The notes below the pieces were generated by a model. It was not told the DNA's origin. It made no database searches and saw nothing but the letters and a program-made list of their open reading frames with translations. Of a stretch of 26,805 bases of DNA, positions 1 to 9,638 are shown in pieces. How positions within the stretch are numbered: position 1 is the stretch's first letter; every line of letters starts with the position of its first letter. Source of the DNA: Utricularia gibba (lineage: Eukaryota > Streptophyta > Magnoliopsida > Lamiales > Lentibulariaceae); NCBI GenBank assembly GCA_002189035.1, contig NEEC01000317.1, positions 1 to 26,805 on the forward strand. Direction: 5' to 3'. A program made the position numbers and the translations under genes.

Positions 1-3000
1 GCAAACCGTAGTGAGTCACGCTTTGCTTGATATAGCGTTACGAAGCTCGCTCCGAGCCGGTCGAATTTCGTGTTCAAAGTTTCTCCATCCGACGAACCGT
101 TACAGCTCGTATTTTTGCCTGATAATAGCCCACACTTGTGCCACAAAGTGGCCACCACGTACGCGACAATGCGACTGAGGACACCGCAATCGACGCGAAT
201 GTCATTTCATGCATGCAAAACAAATGCATTTCATTCGACGATGTTAAATTTCGGATTTCGAGGCGATCCGTTACAGTGCCTCAGGTGCGGTCCAACCCAC
301 ACCATGATGGCCTCGTGCACTGCTTGGTATCTCGTCGATATCTTGCAAACCGTAGTGAGTCACGCTTTGCTTGATATAGCGTTACGAAGCTCGCTCCGAG
401 CCGGTCGAATTTCGTGTTCAAAGTTTCTCCATTTTCCCGTATTTTTGCCTGATAATAGCCCACACTTGTGCCACAAAGTGGCCACCACGTACGCGACAAT
501 GCGACTGAGGACACCGCAATCGACGCGAATGTCATTTCATGCATGCAAAACAAATGCATTTCATTCGACGATGTTAAATTTCGGATTTCGAGGCGATCCG
601 TTACAGTGCCTCAGGTGCGGTCCAACCCACACCTCATGATGGCCTCGTGCACTGCTTGGTATCTCGTCGATATCTTGCAAACCGTAGTGAGTCACGCTTT
701 GCTTGATATAGCGTTACGAAGCTCGCTCCGAGCCGGTCGAATTTCGTGTTCAAAGTTTCTCCATCCGACGAACCGTTACAGCTCGTATTTTGCCTGATAA
801 TAGCCCACACTTGTCCACAAAGTGGCCACCACGTACGCGACAATGCGACTGAGGACACCGCAATCGACGCGAATGTCATTTCATGCATGCAAAAACAAAT
901 GCATTTCATTCGACGATGTTAAATTTCGGATTTCGAGGCGATCCGTTACAGTGCCTCAGGTGCGGTCCAACCCACACCTCATGATGGCCTCGTGCACTGC
1001 TTGGTATCTCGTCGATATCTTGCAAACCGTAGTGAGTCACGCTTTGCTTGATATAGCGTTACGAAGCTCGCTCCGAGCCGGTCGAATTTCGTGTTCAAAG
1101 TTTCTCCATCCGACGAACCGTTACAGCTCGTATTTTTGCCTGATAATAGCCCACACTGTGCCACAAAGTGGCCACCACGTACGCGACAATGCGACTGAGG
1201 ACACCGCAATCGACGCGAATGTCATTTCATGCATGCAAAACAAATGCATTTCATTCGACGATGTTAAATTTCGGATTTCGAGGCGATCCGTTACAGTGCC
1301 TCAGGTGGTCCAACCCACACCTCATGATGGCCTCGTGCACTGCTTGGTATCTCGTCGATATCTGCAAACCGTAGTGAGTCACGCTTTGCTTGATATAGCG
1401 TTACGAAGCTCGCTCCGAGCCGGTCGAATTTCGTGTTCAAAGTTTCTCCATCCGACGAACCGTTACAGCTCGTATTTTTTGCCTGATAGCCCACACTTGT
1501 GCCACAAAGTGGCCACCACGTACGCGACAATGCGACTGAGGACACCGCAATCGACGCGAATGTCATTTCATGCATGCAAAACAAATGCATTTCATTCGAC
1601 GATGTTAAATTTCGGATTTCGAGGCGATCCGTTACAGTGCCTCAGGTGCGGTCCAACCCACACCTCATGATGGCCTCGTGCACTGCTTGGTATCTCGTCG
1701 ATATCTTGCAAACCGTAGTGAGTCACGCTTTGCTTGATATAGCGTTACGAAGCTCGCTCCGAGCCGGTCGAATTTCGTGTTCAAAGTTTCTCCATCCGAC
1801 GAACCGTTACAGCTCGTATTTTTGCCTGATAATAGCCCACACTGTCCACAAAGTGGCCACCACGTACGCGACAATGCGACTGAGGACACCGCAATCGACG
1901 CGAATGTCATTTCATGCATGCAAAACAAATGCATTTCATTCGACGATGTTAAATTTCGGATTTCGAGGCGATCCGTTACAGTGCCTCAGGTGCGGTCCAA
2001 CCCACACCTCATGATGGCCTCGTGCACTGCTTGGTATCTCGTCGATATCTTGCAAACCGTAGTGAGTCACGCTTTGCTTGATATAGCGTTACGAAGCTCG
2101 CTCCGAGCCGGTCGAATTTCGTGTTCAAAGTTTCTCCATCCGACGAACCGTTACAGCTCGTATTTTTGCCTGATAATAGCCCACACTTGTGCCACAAAGT
2201 GGCCACCACGTACGCGACAATGCGACTGAGGACACCGCAATCGACGCGAATGTCATTTCATGCATGCAAAACAAATGCATTTCATTCGACGATGTTAAAT
2301 TTCGGATTTCGAGGCGATCCGTTACAGTGCCTCAGGTGCGGTCCAACCCACACCTCATGATGCCTCGTGCACTGCTTGGTATCGTCGATATCTTGCAAAC
2401 CGTAGTGAGTCACGCTTTGCTTGATATAGCGTTACGAAGCTCGCTCCGAGCCGGTCGAATTTCGTGTTCAAAGTTTCTCCATCCGACGAACCGTTACAGC
2501 TCGTATTTTTGCCTGATAATAGCCCACACTTGTGCCACAAAGTGGCCACCACGTACGCGACAATGCGACTGAGGACACCGCAATCGACGCGAATGTCATT
2601 TCATGCATGCAAAACAAATGCATTTCATTCGACGATGTTAAATTTCGGATTTCGAGGCGATCCGTTACAGTGCCTCAGGTGCGGTCCAACCCACACCTCA
2701 TGATGGCCTCGTGCACTGCTTGGTATCTCGTCGATATCTTGCAAACCGTAGTGAGTCACGCTTTGCTTGATATAGCGTTACGAAGCTCGCTCCGAGCCGG
2801 TCGAATTTCGTGTTCAAAGTTTCTCCATCCGACGAACCGTTACAGCTCGTATTTTTGCCTGATAATAGCCCACACTTGTGCCACAAAGTGGCCACCACGT
2901 ACGCGACAATGCGACTGAGGACACCGCAATCGACGCGAATGTCATTTCATGCATGCAAAACAAATGCATTTCATTCGACGATGTTAAATTTCGGATTTCG

Positions 3001-4461
3001 AGGCGATCCGTTACAGTGCCTCAGGTGCGTCCAACCCACACCTCATGATGGCCTCGTGCACTGCTTGGTATCTCGTCGATATCTTGCAAACCGTAGTGAG
3101 TCACGCTTTGCTTGATATAGCGTTACGAAGCTCGCTCCGAGCCGGTCGAATTTCGTGTTCAAAGTTTCTCCATCCGACGAACCGTTACAGCTCGTATTTT
3201 TGCCTGATAATAGCCCACACTTTGCCACAAAGTGGCCACCACGTACGCGACAATGCGACTGAGGACACCGCAATCGACGCGAATGTCATTTCATGCATGC
3301 AAAACAAATGCATTTCATTCGACGATGTTAAATTTCGGATTTCGAGGCGATCCGTTACAGTGCCTCAGGTGCGGTCCAACCCACACCTCATGATGGCCTC
3401 GTGCACTGCTTGGTATCTCGTCGATATCTTGCAAACCGTAGTGAGTCACGCTTTGCTTGATATAGCGTTACGAAGCTCGCTCCGAGCCGGTCGAATTTCG
3501 TGTTCAAAGTTTTCCATCCGACGAACCGTTACAGCTCGTATTTTTGCCTGATAATAGCCCACACTTGTGCCACAAAGTGGCCACCACGTACGCGACAATG
3601 CGACTGAGGACACCGCAATCGACGCGAATGTCATTTCATGCATGCAAAAAATGCATTTCATTCGACGATGTTAAATTTCGGATTTCGAGGCGATCCGTTA
3701 CAGTGCCTCAGGTGCGGTCCAACCCACACCTCATGATGCCTCGTGCACTGCTTGGTATCTCGTCGATATCTTGCAAACCGTAGTGAGTCACGCTTTGCTT
3801 GATATAGCGTTACGAAGCTCGCTCCGAGCCGGTCGAATTTCGTGTTCAAAGTTTCTCCATCCGACGAACCGTTACAGCTCGTATTTTTGCCTGATAATAG
3901 CCCACACTTGTGCCACAAAGTGGCCACCACGTACGCGACAATGCGACTGAGGACACCGCAATCGACGCGAATGTCATTTCATGCATGCAAAACAAATGCA
4001 TTTCATTCGACGATGTTAAATTTCGGATTTCGAGGCGATCCGTTACAGTGCCTCAGGCGGTCCAACCCACACCTCATGATGGCCTCGTGCACTGCTTGGT
4101 ATCTCGTCGATATCTTGCAAACCGTAGTGAGTCACGCTTTGCTTGATATAGCGTTACGAAGCTCGCTCCGAGCCGTCGAATTTCGTGTTCAAAGTTTCTC
4201 CATCCGACGAACCGTTACAGCTCGTATTTTTGCCTGATAATAGCCCACACTTGTGCCACAAAGTGGCCACCACGTACGCGACAATGCGACTGAGGACACC
4301 GCAATCGACGCGAATGTCATTTCATGCATGCAAAACAAATGCATTTCATTCGACGATGTTAAATTTCGGATTTCGAGGCGATCCGTTACAGTGCCTCAGG
4401 TGCGGTCCAACCCACACCTCATGATGGCCTCGTGCACTGCTTGGTATCTCGTCGATATCTT
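1..4461. repeat. Array segment A: copies 1-13, irregular
   Basis: Copy starts: 1, 345, 677, 1022, 1364, 1708, 2052, 2395, 2741, 3086, 3431, 3773, 4117. Only copy 8 (2395) is intact. Others carry short indels: copy 1 loses two bases before ATGATGG; copy 2 has a 19-base deletion with filler; copy 3 changes a T run, the TTGTG element and an A run; copy 4 has CACACTGTG, CAGGTGGTCC and a lost T at its end; copy 5 has T+1 and loses AAT; copy 6 loses two bases at TTGTG; copy 7 loses three bases near its end; copy 9 has CAGGTGCGTCC; copy 10 has CACTTTGCC; copy 11 has three small deletions; copy 12 has CAGGCGGTCC; copy 13 loses a G after GAGCC. I saw no base substitution outside the copy 2 filler. Confidence 0.93.
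345..676. repeat. Rearranged monomer, copy 2 (332 bp)
   Basis: This copy follows the consensus up to position 88 (window 432). Positions 89-107, 19 bases containing the GACGAACCG and TTACAG words, are then missing. They are replaced by five bases, TTTCC, at about 433-437, and the sequence resumes at CGTATTTTTGCC. A deletion with short unrelated filler resembles an end-joining scar. A local consensus error in the read is possible. Confidence 0.85.
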
Positions 4462-4472
4462 GCAAACCGTAG

Positions 4473-4479
4473 TGAGTCA
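4473..4479. promoter_or_regulatory. TGAGTCA word, one per monomer (AP-1/GCN4-like)
   Basis: TGAGTCA lies within GTGAGTCAC at monomer positions 11-19. It equals the consensus bound by AP-1/GCN4-type bZIP proteins. It is seen in every copy, including the damaged copy 52 (17545-17551). No promoter or gene is nearby, so any binding would concern the satellite itself. Chance fixation in the founder monomer is the null explanation. Confidence 0.3.
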
Positions 4480-4593
4480 CGCTTTGCTTGATATAGCGTT
4501 ACGAAGCTCGCTCCGAGCCGGTCGAATTTCGTGTTCAAAGTTTCTCCATCCGACGAACCGTTACAGCTCGTATTTTTGCCTGATAATAGCCCA

Positions 4594-4611
4594 CACTTGT
4601 GCCACAAAGTG
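4594..4611. repeat. Short inverted repeat / hairpin, monomer positions 133-150
   Basis: CACTTGTG (4594-4601) faces CACAAAGTG (4603-4611) across a single C. The arms are complementary except for one extra A, so the element is a nearly perfect dyad. It recurs once per monomer and is one of the main indel sites: copies 3, 4, 6, 10, 16, 20, 25, 30, 32, 35, 63 and 70 are altered in or beside it. Confidence 0.7.
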
Positions 4612-4649
4612 GCCACCACGTACGCGACAATGCGACTGAGGACACCGCA

Positions 4650-4703
4650 ATCGACGCGAATGTCATTTCATGCATGCAAAACAAATGCATTTCATTCGAC
4701 GAT
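4650..4703. repeat. AT-rich dyad segment, monomer positions 189-242
   Basis: An outer inverted repeat pairs ATCGACGCGAATG (4650-4662) with CATTCGACGAT (4693-4703), giving four plus five complementary pairs around a small internal mismatch loop. Inside lie two copies of the palindrome ATGCAT (4670-4675 and 4685-4690), which can pair with each other or fold on themselves. The second sits in a 10-bp palindrome AAATGCATTT (4683-4692). The dyad centres nearly coincide. The segment could extrude a hairpin or cruciform and is present in almost every copy. Confidence 0.55.
4669..4676. promoter_or_regulatory. CATGCATG word, one per monomer (RY/Sph-like)
   Basis: CATGCATG at monomer positions 208-215 matches the RY/Sph element recognised by plant B3-domain factors. 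It is present in nearly all copies; copy 31 has CATGCATGA with the following C lost. Its meaning depends on whether the host is a plant, which the sequence does not settle. Confidence 0.25.
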
Positions 4704-7700
4704 GTTAAATTTCGGATTTCGAGGCGATCCGTTACAGTGCCTCAGGTGCGGTCCAACCCACACCTCATGATGGCCTCGTGCACTGCTTGGTATCTCGTCG
4801 ATATCTTGCAAACCGTAGTGAGTCACGCTTTGCTTGATATAGCGTTACGAAGCTCGCTCCGAGCCGGTCGAATTTCGTGTTCAAAGTTTCTCCATCCGAC
4901 GAACCGTTACAGCTCGTATTTTTGCCTGATAATAGCCCACACTTGTGCCACAAAGTGGCCACCACGTACGCGACAATGCGACTGAGGACACCGCAATCGA
5001 CGCGAATGTCATTTCATGCATGCAAAACAAATGCATTTCATTCGACGATGTTAAATTTCGGATTTCGAGGCGATCCGTTACAGTGCCTCAGGTGCGGTCC
5101 AACCCACACCTCATGATGGCCTCGTGCACTGCTTGGTATCTCGTCGATATCTTGCAAACCGTAGTGAGTCACGCTTTGCTTGATATAGCGTTACGAAGCT
5201 CGCTCCGAGCCGGTCGAATTTCGTGTTCAAAGTTTCTCCATCCGACGAACCGTTACAGCTCGTATTTTTGCCTGATAATAGCCCACACGCCACAAAGTGG
5301 CCACCACGTACGCGACAATGCGACTGAGGACACCGCAATCGACGCGAATGTCATTTCATGCATGCAAAACAAATGCATTTCATTCGACGATGTTAAATTT
5401 CGGATTTCGAGGCGATCCGTTACAGTGCCTCAGGTGCGGTCCAACCCACACCTCATGATGGCCTCGTGCACTGCTTGGTATCTCGTCGATATCTTGCAAA
5501 CCGTAGTGAGTCACGCTTTGCTTGATATAGCGTTACGAAGCTCGCTCCGAGCCGGTCGAATTTCGTGTTCAAAGTTTCTCCATCCGACGAACCGTTACAG
5601 CTCGTATTTTTGCCTGATAATAGCCCACACTTGTGCCACAAAGTGGCCACCACGTACGCGACAATGCGACTGAGGACACCGCAATCGACGCGAATGTCAT
5701 TTCATGCATGCAAAACAAATGCATTTCATTCGACGATGTTAAATTTCGGATTTCGAGGCGATCCGTTACAGTGCCTCAGGTGCGGTCCAACCCACACCTC
5801 ATGATGGCCTCGTGCACTGCTTGGTATCTCGTCGATATCTTGCAAACCGTAGTGAGTCACGCTTTGCTTGATATAGCGTTACGAAGCTCGCTCCGAGCCG
5901 GTCGAATTTCGTGTTCAAAGTTTCTCCATCCGACGAACCGTTACAGCTCGTATTTTTGCCTGATAATAGCCCACACTTGTGCCACAAAGTGGCCACCACG
6001 TACGCGACAATGCGACTGAGGACACCGCAATCGACGCGAATGTCATTTCATGCATGCAAAACAAATGCATTTCATTCGACGATGTTAAATTTCGGATTTC
6101 GAGGCGATCCGTTACAGTGCCTCAGGTGCGTCCAACCCACACCTCATGATGGCCTCGTGCACTGCTTGGTATCTCGTCGATATCTTGCAAACCGTAGTGA
6201 GTCACGCTTTGCTTGATATAGCGTTACGAAGCTCGCTCCGAGCCGGTCGAATTTCGTGTTCAAAGTTTCTCCATCCGACGAACCGTTACAGCTCGTTTTT
6301 GCCTGATAATAGCCCACACTTGTGCCACAAAGTGGCCACCACGTACGCGACAATGCGACTGAGGACACCGCAATCGACGCGAATGTCATTTCATGCATGC
6401 AAAACAAATGCATTTCATTCGACGATGTTAAATTTCGGATTTCGAGGCGATCCGTTACAGTGCCTCAGGTGGTCCAACCCACACCTCATGATGGCCTCGT
6501 GCACTGCTTGGTATCTCGTCGATATCTTGCAAACCGTAGTGAGTCACGCTTTGCTTGATATAGCGTTACGAAGCTCGCTCCGAGCCGGTCGAATTTCGTG
6601 TTCAAAGTTTCTCCATCCGACGAACCGTTACAGCTCGTATTTTTGCCTGATAATAGCCCACACTTGTGCCACAAAGTGCCACCACGTACGCGACAATGCG
6701 ACTGAGGACACCGCAATCGACGCGAATGTCATTTCATGCATGCAAAACAAATGCATTTCATTCGACGATGTTAAATTTCGGATTTCGAGGCGATCCGTTA
6801 CAGTGCCTCAGGTGCGGTCCAACCCACACCTCATGATGGCCTCGTGCACTGCTTGGTATCTCGTCGATATCTTGCAAACCGTAGTGAGTCACGCTTTGCT
6901 TGATATAGCGTTACGAAGCTCGCTCCGAGCCGGTCGAATTTCGTGTTCAAAGTTCTCCATCCGACGAAACCGTTACAGCTCGTATTTTTGCCTGATAATA
7001 GCCCACACTTGTGCCACAAAGTGGCCACCACGTACGCGACAATGCGACTGAGGACACCGCAATCGACGCGAATGTCATTTCATGCATGCAAAACAAATGC
7101 ATTTCATTCGACGATGTTAAATTTCGGATTTCGAGGCGATCCGTTACAGTGCCTCAGGTGCGGTCCAACCCACACCTCATGATGGCCTCGTGCACTGCTT
7201 GGTATCTCGTCGATATCTTGCAAACCGTAGTGAGTCACGCTTTGCTTGATATAGCGTTACGAAGCTCGCTCCGAGCCGGTCGAATTTCGTGTTCAAAGTT
7301 TCTCCATCCGACGAACCGTTACAGCTCGTATTTTTGCCTGATAATAGCCCACACTTGTGCCACAAAGTGGCCACCACGTACGCGACAATGCGACTGAGGA
7401 CACCGCAATCGACGCGAATGTCATTTCATGCATGCAAAACAAATGCATTTCATTCGACGATGTTAAATTTCGGATTTCGAGGCGATCCGTTACAGTGCCT
7501 CAGGTGCGGTCCAACCCACACCTCATGATGGCCTCGTGCATGTTGGTATCTCGTCGATATCTTGCAAACCGTAGTGAGTCACGCTTTGCTTGATATAGCG
7601 TTACGAAGCTCGCTCCGAGCCGGTCGAATTTCGTGTTCAAAGTTTCTCCATCCGACGAACCGTTACAGCTCGTATTTTTGCCTGATAATAGCCCACACTT

Positions 7701-9638
7701 GTGCCACAAAGTGGCCACCACGTACGCGACAATGCGACTGAGGACACCGCAATCGACGCGAATGTCATTTCATGCATGCAAAACAAATGCATTTCATTCG
7801 ACGATGTTAAATTTCGGATTTCGAGGCGATCCGTTACAGTGCCTCAGGTGCGGTCCAACCCACACCTCATGATGGCCTCGTGCACTGCTTGGTATCTCGT
7901 CGATATCTTGCAAACCGTAGTGAGTCACGCTTTGCTTGATATAGCGTTACGAAGCTCGCTCCGAGCCGGTCGAATTTCGTGTTCAAAGTTTCTCCATCCG
8001 ACGAACCGTTACAGCTCGTATTTTTGCCTGATAATAGCCCACACTTGTGCCACAAAGTGGCCACCACGTACGCGACAATGCGACTGAGGACACCGCAATC
8101 GACGCGAATGTCATTTCATGCATGCAAAACAAATGCATTTCATTCGACGATGTTAAATTTCGGATTTCGAGGCGATCCGTTACAGTGCCTCAGGTGCGGT
8201 CCAACCCACACCTCATGATGGCCTCGTGCACTGCTTGGTATCTCGTCGATATCTTGCAAACCGTAGTGAGTCACGCTTTGCTTGATATAGCGTTACGAAG
8301 CTCGCTCCGAGCCGGTCGAATTTCGTGTTCAAAGTTTCTCCATCCGACGAACCGTTACAGCTCGTATTTTTGCCTGATAATAGCCCACACACTTGTGCCA
8401 CAAAGTGGCCACCACGTACGCGACAATGCGACTGAGGACACCGCAATCGACGCGAATGTCATTTCATGCATGCAAAACAAATGCATTTCATTCGACGATG
8501 TTAAATTTCGGATTTCGAGGCGATCCGTTACAGTGCCTCAGGTGCGGTCCAACCCACACCTCATGATGGCCTCGTGCACTGCTTGGTATCTCGTCGATAT
8601 CTTGCAAACCGTAGTGAGTCACGCTTTGCTTGATATAGCGTTACGAAGCTCGCTCCGAGCCGGTCGAATTTCGTGTTCAAAGTTTCTCCATCCGACGAAC
8701 CGTTACAGCTCGTATTTTTGCCTGATAATAGCCCACACTTGTGCCACAAAGTGGCCACCACGTACGCGACAATGCGACTGAGGACACCGCAATCGACGCG
8801 AATGTCATTTCATGCATGCAAAACAAATGCATTTCATTCGACGATGTTAAATTTCGGATTTCGAGGCGATCCGTTACAGTGCCTCAGGTGCGGTCCAACC
8901 CACACCTCATGATGGCCTCGTGCACTGCTTGGTATCTCGTCGATATCTTGCAAACGTAGTGAGTCACGCTTTGCTTGATATAGCGTTACGAAGCTCGCTC
9001 CGAGCCGGTCGAATTTCGTGTTCAAAGTTTCTCCATCCGACGAACCGTTACAGCTCGTATTTTTGCCTGATAATAGCCCACACTTGTGCCACAAAGTGGC
9101 CACCACGTACGCGACAATGCGACTGAGGACACCGCAATCGACGCGAATGTCATTTCATGCATGCAAAACAAATGCATTTCATTCGACGATGTTAAATTTC
9201 GGATTTCGAGGCGATCCGTTACAGTGCCTCAGGTGCGGTCCAACCCACACCTCATGATGGCCTCGTGCTGTTTGGTATCTCGTCGATATCTTGCAAACCG
9301 TAGTGAGTCACGCTTTGCTTGATATAGCGTTACGAAGCTCGCTCCGAGCCGGTCGAATTTCGTGTTCAAAGTTTCTCCATCCGACGAACCGTTACAGCTC
9401 GTATTTTTGCCTGATAATAGCCCACACTTGTGCCACAAAGTGGCCACCACGTACGCGACAATGCGACTGAGGACACCGCAATCGACGCGAATGTCATTTC
9501 ATGCATGCAAAACAAATGCATTTCATTCGACGATGTTAAATTTCGGATTTCGAGGCGATCCGTTACAGTGCCTCAGGTGCGGTCCAACCCACACCTCATG
9601 ATGGCCTCGTGCACTGCTTGGTATCTCGTCGATATCTT

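Larger units (their letters stand above)
4522..4737. repeat. Diverged internal duplication within the monomer (shown in copy 14)
   Basis: Two parts of the monomer resemble each other in the same order. TCGAATTTCG (61-70) pairs with TCGGATTTCG (251-260). CGACGAACCGTTACAG (90-105) pairs with AGGCGATCCGTTACAG (261-276), which is 13 of 16 identical. The word CCCACAC occurs at 129-135 and 296-302, and TGGCC at 149-153 and 310-314. Spacings between partners fall from 190 to 171, 167 and 161 bp, as expected if small indels accumulated. The parsimonious reading is an ancestral unit of about 170 bp that duplicated and diverged before the 346-bp dimer was amplified. Short matches could also be chance, and an alignment test has not been run. 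Confidence 0.5.
4462..4807. repeat. Representative consensus monomer (copy 14)
   Basis: This copy matches the array consensus and serves as reference; monomer position p equals window position 4461+p. Hand counts give 346 bp, 95 C, 77 G (49.7% GC) and 31 CpG. Composition is uneven. Positions 41-60 are about 75% GC and 151-200 about 60% GC, while 201-250 are about 32% GC and hold A/T runs. Landmarks: TGAGTCA at 12-18; a near-palindromic hairpin at 133-150; CATGCATG at 208-215; a 10-bp palindrome AAATGCATTT at 222-231; direct repeats CATTTCAT at 203-210 and 227-234; E-box-like CAGGTG at 282-287; GATATC at 339-344. A diverged internal duplication links 61-105 with 251-276. Stop codons and the non-triplet length argue against coding. 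Confidence 0.95.
4462..9638. repeat. Array segment B: copies 14-28, mostly homogeneous
   Basis: Copy starts: 4462, 4808, 5154, 5496, 5842, 6187, 6529, 6874, 7220, 7564, 7910, 8256, 8604, 8950, 9293. Copies 14, 15, 17, 23, 24, 26 and 28 appear perfect. Variants: copy 16 loses TTGT before GCCAC; copy 18 has CAGGTGCGTCC; copy 19 has CTCGTTTTTG and CAGGTGGTCC; copy 20 loses one G in AGTGGCC; copy 21 has compensating -1/+1 changes near 6953-6969; copy 22 has GCATGTTGG; copy 25 gains CA (CACACACTTG); copy 27 loses a C in AAACCG and has GTGCTGTTTGG. All are indel-type changes and no clear substitution was seen. Confidence 0.93.

Noticed and set aside
4532-4545. Pol III B-box-like word GTTCAAAGT, and GGTCGAATT, suggesting a tRNA-derived repeat
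   Set aside because: Each misses key B-box positions and no A box or tRNA fold is present.
4636-4662. Hammerhead ribozyme core: CTGAGGA at monomer 175-181 fits the CUGANGA box
   Set aside because: The following sequence lacks a proper helix II and a GAAA box (only GAAT), and no suitable cleavage helix was found. The reverse strand has no CUGANGA box either.
4531-4770. Recurring 79-, 128- and 66-codon frames in nearly every monomer on both strands
   Set aside because: Identical because the DNA is identical. They overlap one another in different frames, show no sign of protein-level constraint, and resemble no family I know.
4462-4807. CENP-B box
   Set aside because: TTCG words occur, but none is followed by the required A and CGGG spacing on either strand.
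6146-7051. Long open frame of 301 codons, and similar ones (822-1670, 282 codons; 8047-8781, 244 codons; 4945-5673, 242 codons)
   Set aside because: They are read-through of the satellite made possible where an indel restores the frame. The same peptide pieces recur in several frames, 346 is not divisible by 3, and frames are freely broken elsewhere.
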